Shown in pieces: positions 1-7,052 of a stretch of 7,052 bases of DNA. The notes beneath the pieces were generated by a model. The model was not told the origin of the DNA. It was given only the letters and a program-made list of their open reading frames with translations, and did no database searches. How positions within the stretch are numbered: position 1 is the first letter of the stretch; every line of letters begins with the position of its first letter. Source of the stretch: Sphingobium sp. (lineage in GTDB: Bacteria > Pseudomonadota > Alphaproteobacteria > Sphingomonadales > Sphingomonadaceae); NCBI GenBank assembly GCA_020051025.1, contig JAGVJS010000375.1:1-7052 (forward strand), written 5' to 3'. The translations under genes and the position numbers were made by a program.

Positions 1-142
1 CGCCGATCGCGCCCAGCGCGTCGGCGATGGTGCCAAAGCCCTGCCCGGTTTCCGCTATGGTGAAGGGCGCCCCATTGCCCTGCCCCACAGCAGCAGAGGC
101 GATGGCGACAGAGGCGAGCAGGATGGTGGAGATGATGCGCAT
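1..142 (-). CDS. Exported protein, probable right-handed beta-helix family (N-terminal part only)
   Basis: This is the first 47 codons of a minus-strand gene that runs off the left edge. The ATG at 142-140 opens MRIISTILLASVAIASAAVG, a typical Sec signal peptide: a short basic start, a hydrophobic core and small residues before a likely cleavage site. The mature start reads APFTIAETGQGFGTIADALG. The pattern G-x-F-x-TI-x-DA-x-x-AI is what I expect at the first rung of right-handed beta-helix proteins (pectin-lyase-like fold), which in sphingomonads are often small exported proteins of unknown substrate. The signal peptide is seen directly; the family call is inference from about 20 residues. 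There is no good Shine-Dalgarno sequence upstream of the ATG, so the start is chosen because it gives a well-formed signal peptide. Confidence 0.6.
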   Translation of the reverse strand, partial: MRIISTILLASVAIASAAVGQGNGAPFTIAETGQGFGTIADALGAIG

Positions 143-170
143 GGGGGACAGGCTATCGCGCCCATCCCGA

Positions 171-195
171 TGGGCCAATGGCCGGGCATGGCCCA
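171..195. repeat. Small inverted repeat in the 143-400 gene-free stretch
   Basis: TGGGCCA (171-177) and TGGCCCA (189-195) are perfect complements around an 11-base loop. No T-run follows on either strand, so this is not an intrinsic terminator. The rest of 143-400 lies between two divergent genes. I see a GGTTAACC palindrome at 236-243 but no convincing promoter hexamers. Confidence 0.3.
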
Positions 196-400
196 ATTTG
201 CGACTGCCCCATAAAGGGACGGACCGGATCGCCAGGGTTAACCGTGCCGCCGCACGCCCGCGTCACAGCGTCAGGCGCCGACATTGCGACTTGTCGCCTT
301 AAAGGCTCAGCCAATCGACCCGATCGCCCATCAGGGCGCCAGTTGCGCTACCGTGCGACAGCGATCCTTCAGCGCCCTTGAAACAACGGAGTTTATCGCC

Positions 401-706
401 TTGGTCTGGAAACATGCCATCATATCCGGCGCCCTTGGGCTGGCGTCCATCACGCCTGCGCACGCGCAAATGTCCAGCACCTTCAACCCCAACTTCGTCT
501 TTCAGCAAACACTCCCGGTCATCGCCAGCCCGTGCAAGGGCGGCAATTGCAAGAATGGCGCCACCACCCGCCCCCGCAGCGCGACGGGCGATAATCGGGC
601 CAATGCACAGGCGACCTGCGCAAACGCCCGAAAAATGACGCCCAGGGAGGACCAGCGGGCCAAGCTGGTCGAACTGCTGACGCTATGCGACCGCGCCGGA
701 TATTGA
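401..706 (+). CDS. Small secreted four-cysteine protein, function unknown
   Basis: This gene encodes 101 residues and I do not recognise its family. I chose the TTG at 401 because an ACGGAG Shine-Dalgarno (386-391) lies 9 bases upstream and the product then begins MVWKHAIISGALGLASITPA, a compact signal peptide ending in AHA with predicted cleavage after Ala22. An upstream in-frame TTG at 284 would bury this signal in a long polar extension, so I rejected it. The mature part of about 79 residues has four cysteines (45, 50, 73, 96), an even number suited to two disulfides in the periplasm. It has a basic middle section (about 51-66) and an amphipathic C-terminal stretch, QRAKLVELLTLCDRAGY. It converges on the methionine operon, with 51 bp between the two stop codons, and appears unrelated to it. 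Existence is likely; function is unknown. Confidence 0.6.
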   Translation: MVWKHAIISGALGLASITPAHAQMSSTFNPNFVFQQTLPVIASPCKGGNCKNGATTRPRSATGDNRANAQATCANARKMTPREDQRAKLVELLTLCDRAGY

Positions 707-732
707 CGCGCCTGTGATCGGGGGAACGCACG

Positions 733-752
733 GGGCAGGATCGATCCAGCCC
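733..752. repeat. 20-bp near-perfect palindrome between convergent genes
   Basis: GGGCAGGATCGATCCAGCCC reads the same on both strands except for one A/A pair (737 and 748). It fills much of the 51-bp gap between the stop of the small secreted protein gene (706) and the stop of the last metH gene (758). As RNA it could fold into a GC-rich stem capped by TCGA on either transcript. No U-tract follows on either side, so a terminator role is only possible, not shown. Confidence 0.4.
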
Positions 753-757
753 GTTCG

Positions 758-3358
<2,601 letters not shown>

Positions 3359-3370
3359 ATCTTCAAATAT

Positions 3371-3438
3371 CCGTTCGCTTCGAGCGAAGTCGAGAAGCGT
3401 TTGCGCGGACGTGTCTCGACTTCGCTCGACACGAACGG
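3371..3438. repeat. REPIN-like element: two inverted REP-like arms between the metH genes
   Basis: Two 29-bp arms, 3371-3399 and 3410-3438, are inverted copies (25 of 29 match) separated by a 10-bp spacer. Both contain the core TCGAGCGAAGTCGA. Each arm can also fold on its own. In the left arm CGCTTC (3376-3381) pairs with GAAGCG (3394-3399). In the right arm, read on the minus strand, CGTGTC pairs with GACACG. The four bases that differ between the arms are exactly the two pairs that keep each local stem intact. Inside the stem TCGA pairs with TCGA around the loop GCGAAG, leaving a GA bulge. This architecture resembles bacterial REP/REPIN elements. From memory, similar sequences are common between genes in sphingomonads. 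It lies in transcribed, untranslated DNA of the operon. Confidence 0.8.
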
Positions 3439-3446
3439 AGAAAGGC

Positions 3447-4493
3447 TCAGGCCGCGATGTGCATCGGCTCCAGGCCCGCAAGCCGGGTCACGACTTCCAA
3501 TTCCGGCACCTGACGCGGCTTGTGCCCGTCCAGCGCCTTGGCCACCGCGCCGATATGGGCGGGCGTGGTGCCGCAACAGCCGCCGACCATATTGACCAGC
3601 CCTTCGTCCACCCAGTCGCGGATCAGCTTCGCGGTGGTTTCGGGCAGCTCATCATATTGCCCCAGTTCGTTGGGCAGCCCGGCATTGGGATAGGCCAGGA
3701 TCAGCGTATCGGCATTTTTCGACAATTCGCTGAGATAAGGCCGCAGCAAATCCGCACCGAACGCGCAATTCACGCCGATGGTCAGCGGCTTCAAATGCCG
3801 CAGCGAATACCAAAAGGCGTTGATCGTATGGCCCGACAGGTTGCGCCCCGACATATCGGTGATGGTGAAGCTGAGCATCAGCGGCACCGAACGACCGGCC
3901 GCTGCCTCGGCCTCACGCGCAGCCATGCCCGCCGCCTTGGCATTGAGCGTATCGAAGCAGGTTTCGACCAGCAGGAAATCCACGCCGCCCGCGATCAGCG
4001 CGTCGCACTGCTCGCGATAGTCCGCTTTCAGCGTATCATAATCGACTTCGCGATAGGCGGGATCGTTTACGTCGGGCGAAATCGACAGCGTCTTGTTCGT
4101 CGGGCCGATCGATCCGCACACGAAGCGGGGCTTGCCGTCCTTCGCCGTCGCCTTGTCACAAGCCGACCGCGCCAGCTTCGCCGCGGCGATGTTGATATCC
4201 CACACCAGATGCTCGCAGCCATAGTCCGCCATCGCGATCTTGGTGGACGAAAAGGTGTTCGTCTCGATCATGTCGGCGCCCGCATCCAGATAAGCGCTAT
4301 GGATGCCCTCCACGATGTCCGGGCGCGTCAGGCACAGAAGGTCGTTATTGCCCTTCTGGTCCTTTTCAAGCGCCAGATCGCCGCGATAGTCGGCCTCTGT
4401 CAGGCCATGTTTCTGGATCGAGGTGCCATAGCCGCCGTCGAAGATCAGGATCTTGTCAGCGGCCAGTTGGCGCAATTGTGATTCGGCGCTCAT
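3447..4493 (-). CDS. metH: Homocysteine S-methyltransferase part of methionine synthase (split MetH, N-terminal polypeptide)
   Basis: This 348-residue protein is a single zinc-dependent homocysteine methyltransferase barrel, equal in extent to the first domain of one-piece MetH. It should bind homocysteine through zinc and accept the methyl group from methylcobalamin on the partner polypeptide. Visible motifs are [10 protein letters not shown] (18-27), the loop [12 protein letters not shown] (73-84), GSIGPT (127-132) and VETCFD (176-181). The zinc cysteines are Cys243 in GVNCAFG and Cys306-Cys307 in GGCCGTTP. The protein ends soon after the barrel, with no pterin or B12 domain, so it depends on the next gene. 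Its ATG overlaps the metF stop as ATGA (4490-4493), and a GGAGA Shine-Dalgarno (4501-4505) sits 7 bases upstream, which fixes the start. A standalone methyltransferase using another methyl donor is the main alternative, but the adjacent complementary MetH fragment makes that unlikely. Confidence 0.93.
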   Translation of the reverse strand: MSAESQLRQLAADKILIFDGGYGTSIQKHGLTEADYRGDLALEKDQKGNNDLLCLTRPDIVEGIHSAYLDAGADMIETNTFSSTKIAMADYGCEHLVWDINIAAAKLARSACDKATAKDGKPRFVCGSIGPTNKTLSISPDVNDPAYREVDYDTLKADYREQCDALIAGGVDFLLVETCFDTLNAKAAGMAAREAEAAAGRSVPLMLSFTITDMSGRNLSGHTINAFWYSLRHLKPLTIGVNCAFGADLLRPYLSELSKNADTLILAYPNAGLPNELGQYDELPETTAKLIRDWVDEGLVNMVGGCCGTTPAHIGAVAKALDGHKPRQVPELEVVTRLAGLEPMHIAA

Positions 4494-5410
4494 GCCGCTT
4501 TCTCCGATTGGGCGACCGCCGCCTTTGCCCGAAGCCCGAGCAAATGGCAGATCGCAAAACTGAGTTCCGCCCGGTTGAGCGTGTAGAAATGAAAGTCCCG
4601 CACGCCGCCTTCATACAGCTTGCGGCACAGTTCGGCAGCGATCGTCGCCGACACCAGTTGGCGCGATGCGGGATGATCGTCCAAACCCTCGAACAGCCGC
4701 GCCATCCAGCGGGGCACGTCGGTATTGCACATGGCGGCCATGCGCTGCGTCGCGGCAAAATTGCTGACCGGCATGATGCCGGGCACGATATCGGCCGTGA
4801 TACCCGCCGCGCCGACCTTGTCCATGAAGCGGAAATAGGCTTCGGGCGAGAAGAAGAATTGCGTGATCGCGCGGGTCGCCCCGGCATCCAGCTTGCGCTT
4901 GAGATTGTCGAGATCGCTTTGCGCGCTCGCCGCTTCGGGATGCACTTCGGGATAGGCCGACACGCTGATCTCGAACGGATGGCGCTTCATCAGCCCTTCG
5001 ACCAGATCGGCCGCGCCGCTATAGCCCTGCGGGTGCGGTTCGAACGTGCCGCCCACTTCCGGCGGATCGCCACGCAGCGCCACGATATGGCGCACGCCCG
5101 CTTCCCAATAGGCATCAGCAATCTCGCCGATCTCGTCCTTGCTCGCCGCCACGCAGGTCAGGTGCGCGGCGGCGGCCAGAGACGTGTCCTGCGCGATGCG
5201 GGCGACCGTATTATGGGTGCGTTCACGCGTAGAACCGCCCGCACCATAGGTGACGGACACGAATTTGGGGGCCAGCGGCGCCAGCGTCTCGATCGCCGAC
5301 CACAGCTGCGCTTCCATCTTTTCCGTCTTGGGCGGGAAAAATTCGAAGCTGACGCGGGCGTCGCCGGCCAGATCCGCATAAAGCGGCGCGGCGGGATCGT
5401 TGAGGGTCAT
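4490..5410 (-). CDS. metF: 5,10-methylenetetrahydrofolate reductase
   Basis: MetF is a cytoplasmic FAD enzyme that reduces 5,10-methylenetetrahydrofolate to 5-methyltetrahydrofolate, the methyl donor for the MetH proteins encoded just downstream. The product has 306 residues, close to the E. coli enzyme (about 296). It shows VSFEFFPPKTEKM (20-32) with the catalytic Glu23, KFVSVTYGAGGSTRERT (49-65), AHLTC (82-86), RHIVALRGDPPE (107-118) with Asp115 in the flavin-contacting RGD, ITQFFFSPEAYFRF (182-195), the PGIMP loop (210-214) and the C-terminal HFYTLNR (274-280). I chose the ATG at 5410 because it overlaps the upstream stop as ATGA and has ACGGA 7 bases before it. An upstream in-frame start at 5443 would lie deep inside the preceding gene. 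The overlaps at both ends indicate translational coupling within the operon. Confidence 0.97.
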   Translation of the reverse strand: MTLNDPAAPLYADLAGDARVSFEFFPPKTEKMEAQLWSAIETLAPLAPKFVSVTYGAGGSTRERTHNTVARIAQDTSLAAAAHLTCVAASKDEIGEIADAYWEAGVRHIVALRGDPPEVGGTFEPHPQGYSGAADLVEGLMKRHPFEISVSAYPEVHPEAASAQSDLDNLKRKLDAGATRAITQFFFSPEAYFRFMDKVGAAGITADIVPGIMPVSNFAATQRMAAMCNTDVPRWMARLFEGLDDHPASRQLVSATIAAELCRKLYEGGVRDFHFYTLNRAELSFAICHLLGLRAKAAVAQSEKAA

Positions 5411-6378
5411 GCGGACATCCGTTCTTCTTGCGGCTGGATGCATGCGCCCTTACGCCGCCCCAGCCAGAGTTGCACCGTCAATTGCTGGCCGGGCAGCGTT
5501 TCCACCCGCTCCAGCATCAGGCCCGCATCCGCGAACCAGCTTGCCATTTGTTCGTCCGAAAAACCCAGACGCGCATGTTGATCGCGCGTGCGCAGTTCTT
5601 CCCGTTCATGCGCGGCAAAATCGGCAATCAGCACCCGACCGTTCGCCGCCGTCACCCGCGCCGCTTCCGCGATCACCTGTTCTGGCGCATGCGCATAATG
5701 CAGCACCTGATGCAACACCACTGTATCGGCCGCCCCCTGTTCCAGCGGCAGGTCCAGGAAATCGCCCAGCAGCAGCGCATATTTGTCGCCCGCATCCTGC
5801 GGCAACTTGGCCCGGGCCAGACGCAACATGTCGGGGCTGCGATCCAGCGCCGTCACCTGCGCTGCGCCATCGCCGAACAATTCGATCATGCGGCCGGTGC
5901 CGGTGCCGATATCCAGCAGATGACCGATCGGCTCGCGCTCCAGCAGCGCGACCATTGCCGCTTCCACATCAGCCTCGGCGACATGCAGCGACCGGATTGC
6001 GTCCCATTCCTCGGCATGTTGGGCGAAATAGCTTTCGGCTGCCCGTGCCCGGTCGGCACGCACCGCCGCCAGCCGGGCAAGGTCTGCCGCCTGCCAAAGC
6101 GCCTCGCTGCCGGACGCCTCCAACTGATCGAACAGAGCCAGGAAAGGGGCGAAGGCGACGTCGCGGTTCAGCCGCAGAAACACCCAATTGCCTTCCTTGC
6201 GCCGCTCCACCAGCCCCGCTTCCGCCAATATGCGAACGTGGCGCGACACGCGCGGCTGGCTTTGCCCGACGACCTGCGCAATCTCTCCTACGGCCAGTTC
6301 CATCGCCCGCAACAGGTGGATGATGCGCAGCCGCGTCGGGTCGCCAAGTGCCCGGAATATATCGAGTGCCGCATCCAT
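5407..6378 (-). CDS. ArsR-family regulator fused to a SAM-dependent methyltransferase domain (SahR-like)
   Basis: This 323-residue protein has two parts. Residues 1-75 are an ArsR winged helix: FRALGDPTRLRIIHLL (8-23), the recognition helix region QSQPRVSRHVRILAEAG (39-55) and the wing VERRKEGNWVFLRL (57-70). Residues about 110-310 are a class I methyltransferase fold with motif I LLDIGTGTGR (154-163), the acidic strand end VTALDRSPDML (175-185), GDFLDLPL (205-212) and DTVVLHQVLHY (218-228). I see no clustered metal-binding cysteines in the DNA-binding domain, so metal sensing is unlikely. As first gene of a metF-metH operon with a palindrome at its own promoter, it is probably a SahR-type repressor sensing S-adenosylhomocysteine or SAM. 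Whether the methyltransferase fold is an enzyme or a sensor cannot be told. The ATG at 6378 is chosen for its GGAG 5 bases upstream and because the ArsR domain starts there; the ATG at 6447 would translate the operator. Confidence 0.9.
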   Translation of the reverse strand: MDAALDIFRALGDPTRLRIIHLLRAMELAVGEIAQVVGQSQPRVSRHVRILAEAGLVERRKEGNWVFLRLNRDVAFAPFLALFDQLEASGSEALWQAADLARLAAVRADRARAAESYFAQHAEEWDAIRSLHVAEADVEAAMVALLEREPIGHLLDIGTGTGRMIELFGDGAAQVTALDRSPDMLRLARAKLPQDAGDKYALLLGDFLDLPLEQGAADTVVLHQVLHYAHAPEQVIAEAARVTAANGRVLIADFAAHEREELRTRDQHARLGFSDEQMASWFADAGLMLERVETLPGQQLTVQLWLGRRKGACIQPQEERMSA

Positions 6379-6386
6379 GATCACTC

Positions 6387-6414
6387 CATATAAAGAAATC
6401 TTTATATACGTCAA
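6387..6414 (-). promoter_or_regulatory. Possible promoter of the methionine operon
   Basis: On the minus strand TTGACG (6414-6409) lies 16 bases before TATATG (6392-6387), giving -35 and -10 candidates with the operator filling the spacer and -10. A problem is that transcription would then begin only a few bases before the ATG, after the GGAG at 6387-6384. TATAAA at 6406-6401 is an alternative -10 that keeps the Shine-Dalgarno in the message but has no good -35. Confidence 0.4.
6388..6407. promoter_or_regulatory. Perfect 20-bp palindromic operator, probable SahR-type site
   Basis: ATATAAAGA-AA-TCTTTATAT has 9-bp arms with no mismatch and a 2-bp centre. It ends one base before the GGAG Shine-Dalgarno of the regulator gene. 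ArsR dimers bind palindromes of about this size, and its position suggests autorepression of the whole methionine operon. It is AT-rich in an otherwise GC-rich window, which makes a chance palindrome unlikely. Confidence 0.8.
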
Positions 6415-6437
6415 TGCCAGTGAATTTTCTGTGCATT

Positions 6438-6459
6438 TTTCATCCATAAAGTGATGAAA
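6438..6459. repeat. Inverted repeat in the divergent intergenic region
   Basis: TTTCATC (6438-6444) and GATGAAA (6453-6459) are perfect complements around an 8-base loop that contains ATAAAG, the same hexamer as in the operator arm. It could be a second regulator site or a leader hairpin. No function is shown. Confidence 0.3.
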
Positions 6460-6496
6460 TGGCTGGTATCCGATGGTTCATGCCTATGAATGGGAT

Positions 6497-6517
6497 TGCC
6501 TTGCGCATTCCAAGGCA
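6497..6517. repeat. Hairpin-forming inverted repeat upstream of the Ala/Asn lipoprotein gene
   Basis: TGCCTTG (6497-6503) and CAAGGCA (6511-6517) form a perfect 7-bp stem with a 7-base loop. No T-run follows, so it is not an intrinsic terminator. It lies about 90 bp before the lipoprotein start and may be in its promoter or leader. Confidence 0.35.
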
Positions 6518-6553
6518 GTACGAATCGGCCCGCAGGCGCAATGGGGGGTGAGC

Positions 6554-6598
6554 TTTTCTCCGAGAGTGGTCTGCATTTTTATTTTTCTCAGAGAGGGG
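6554..6598 (+). repeat. Pair of 16-bp direct repeats in the lipoprotein leader
   Basis: TTTTCTCCGAGAGTGG (6554-6569) and TTTTCTCAGAGAGGGG (6583-6598) match at 14 of 16 positions, starting 29 bp apart. Each holds TCTC-N-GAGA, a small inverted repeat. The second copy includes the ribosome-binding sequence of the lipoprotein gene. They could be paired protein-binding sites or a local duplication. Confidence 0.5.
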
Positions 6599-6607
6599 TT
6601 TAAACCC
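6591..6607 (+). promoter_or_regulatory. Ribosome binding site overlapped by a perfect 12-bp palindrome
   Basis: GAGAGGGG (6591-6598) is a strong Shine-Dalgarno 9 bases before the ATG at 6608 and decides that start. Its last three Gs begin GGGTTTAAACCC (6596-6607), a perfect palindrome ending right at the start codon. Folding it, or pairing two messages through it, could mask the site. That consequence is inference. Confidence 0.6.
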
Positions 6608-6823
6608 ATGACCAAGTCGATTGCTCTTTCGCTCGTTCTCGCCGCTTCGCTGGGCCTGGCTGCTTGCTCGGGCGGCGCTGAAAACGCTGCCAACAACGCC
6701 GCCAACTCGGCCGAGAACGCTTCGAACGCTGCCGACAACGCCATGAACGCCGCGCTGAACGCTGCCGACAATGCCGCCAACGCTGCGTCGAACGCGACCA
6801 ACAACGCCGCGAACGCGATGTAA
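6608..6823 (+). CDS. Small Ala/Asn-rich lipoprotein, function unknown
   Basis: This gene encodes 71 residues. MTKSIALSLVLAASLGLAAC is a lipoprotein signal with lipobox L17-A18-A19-C20; Cys20 would be acylated and anchor the protein in a membrane. The mature 52 residues are nearly all Ala and Asn with a few Glu, Asp, Ser, Thr and Met, and contain no aromatic residue or proline. Asparagines recur every 3 or 4 residues (26, 30, 33, 37, 40, 44, 47, 51, 55, 58, 62, 66, 69), as expected if they line one face of a single helix. In outline (lipid anchor plus one short helix) this recalls Lpp, but the stripe is Asn rather than Leu and there is no C-terminal Lys for peptidoglycan linkage. Automated naming might confuse such Asn-rich repeats with circumsporozoite protein; there is no basis for that here. 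An in-frame ATG at 6473 is rejected in favour of 6608, which gives the lipoprotein signal and a strong ribosome binding site. Confidence 0.85.
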   Translation: MTKSIALSLVLAASLGLAACSGGAENAANNAANSAENASNAADNAMNAALNAADNAANAASNATNNAANAM

Positions 6824-6852
6824 TTCGGTCCCGTTCGGGTCTTGAATTTAGG

Positions 6853-6890
6853 AAAGGGTCGCACCGACACCGGGGCGACCCTTTTTCTTT
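6853..6890 (+). terminator. Intrinsic terminator after the Ala/Asn lipoprotein gene
   Basis: AAAGGGTCGC (6853-6862) pairs perfectly with GCGACCCTTT (6875-6884) around a 12-base loop and is followed by TTCTTT. It lies 30 bp after the stop codon and separates this gene from the next lipoprotein gene. The A-rich left edge also gives the opposite strand a partial terminator form. Confidence 0.9.
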
Positions 6891-6916
6891 GCCCTCTTGC
6901 CTTTGCGGAGCCTCCG

Positions 6917-7052
6917 ATGATCCGTCCTCTCCTCTCCCTTGCCGCCTTGATAATGCTGGCCGCCTGCGGGTCAGGGTCGCAGGATGGGGTCGGCGGCGTC
7001 AGCGCCGGCGAAGCCCAGGCTTTGAATGATGCCGCCGCGCAACTCGACGCCC
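6917..7052 (+). CDS. Putative lipoprotein, N-terminal part only
   Basis: The reading frame stays open to the right edge, giving 45 complete codons. It begins MIRPLLSLAALIMLAACGSG, a lipoprotein signal with lipobox L14-A15-A16-C17. The mature start is a Gly/Ser-rich linker and then VSAGEAQALNDAAAQLDA, which looks like an amphipathic helix. GCGGAG (6905-6910) lies 6 bases before the ATG and supports the start. I do not recognise the family from this fragment. The upstream terminator suggests that it is transcribed separately from the Ala/Asn lipoprotein; its promoter would have to lie within the short interval around the terminator. Confidence 0.75.
   Translation, partial: MIRPLLSLAALIMLAACGSGSQDGVGGVSAGEAQALNDAAAQLDA

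Noticed and set aside
236..243. GGTTAACC as a CtrA-type site
   Set aside because: It is only a short half-site-like palindrome. No second half-site at the usual spacing was seen, and neither neighbouring gene suggests cell-cycle control.
3359..3481. Possible 41-residue N-terminal extension of the metH C-terminal protein from a TTG at 3481
   Set aside because: The extension translates the REPIN-like repeat and overlaps the end of metH part one. The pterin domain starts properly at the ATG at 3358.
3447..3487. Programmed frameshift joining the two metH parts
   Set aside because: The C-terminal frame is open for about 41 bases into the end of metH part one, but I see no slippery heptamer, and the fusion would have to read through the repeat. 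A clean two-gene split is simpler.
5400..6393. Plus-strand open frames at 5400-6323 and 5428-6393
   Set aside because: They are antisense to the ArsR-methyltransferase gene; one is a Pro/Arg/Ala-rich product, the other has no domain I recognise.
6379..6414. SAM, SAH or cobalamin riboswitch ahead of the methionine operon
   Set aside because: The leader is too short: the operator and promoter candidates lie within about 36 bases of the start codon. The 88-bp gap between the metH genes is explained by the repeat.
6379..6447. Longer regulator start at the ATG at 6447
   Set aside because: It would translate the operator and promoter. The ATG at 6378 has GGAG at good spacing and begins right at the ArsR domain.
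6484..6870. Minus-strand 128-codon open frame over the Ala/Asn lipoprotein gene
   Set aside because: Its Ala/Phe/Ser repeats are the complement of the Asn/Ala codons of the real gene, and it runs through the terminator.

Overview
The window looks like chromosomal DNA of a GC-rich alphaproteobacterium, most likely a sphingomonad (Sphingobium/Sphingomonas type). This rests on the gene content, on methionine synthase encoded as two genes, and on a palindromic intergenic repeat with a TCGAGCGAAGTCGA core that I associate with that group. No tool or database was used, so family names rest on visible motifs.

Layout. (1) Positions 1-142, minus strand: the start of an exported protein, probably a beta-helix protein, cut by the window edge. 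(2) 143-400: a gene-free stretch with no convincing promoter. (3) 401-706, plus strand: a small secreted four-cysteine protein of unknown function with a TTG start. (4) 758-6378, minus strand: a four-gene methionine/one-carbon operon. In transcription order it encodes an ArsR-type regulator fused to a methyltransferase fold (SahR-like), MetF, the homocysteine-methyltransferase part of MetH, and the folate/cobalamin/AdoMet-activation part of MetH. The first two junctions are 4-base ATGA overlaps. The last junction is an 88-bp gap filled by a two-armed REP-like palindrome (REPIN-like). (5) 6379-6607: a divergent intergenic region with a perfect 20-bp operator next to the regulator gene, and several small repeats and palindromes in the leader of the next gene. 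(6) 6608-6823, plus strand: a tiny Ala/Asn-rich lipoprotein, followed by a strong intrinsic terminator. (7) 6917-7052, plus strand: the start of a second lipoprotein, cut by the window edge.

How it works together. MetF makes 5-methyltetrahydrofolate, and the two MetH polypeptides use it with cobalamin to methylate homocysteine to methionine. Together the MetH parts (348 + 866 = 1214 residues) carry the domains of a full-length MetH of about 1,230 residues. The first gene encodes a likely sensor of the SAM/SAH cycle that would bind the palindrome at its own promoter and control the whole operon.

I see no entirely new system. The points most worth a second look are the regulator-operator pair, the split metH with a covarying REP pair in the gap, and the small lipoprotein whose asparagines form a regular 3-4 then 3-4-4 helical stripe.
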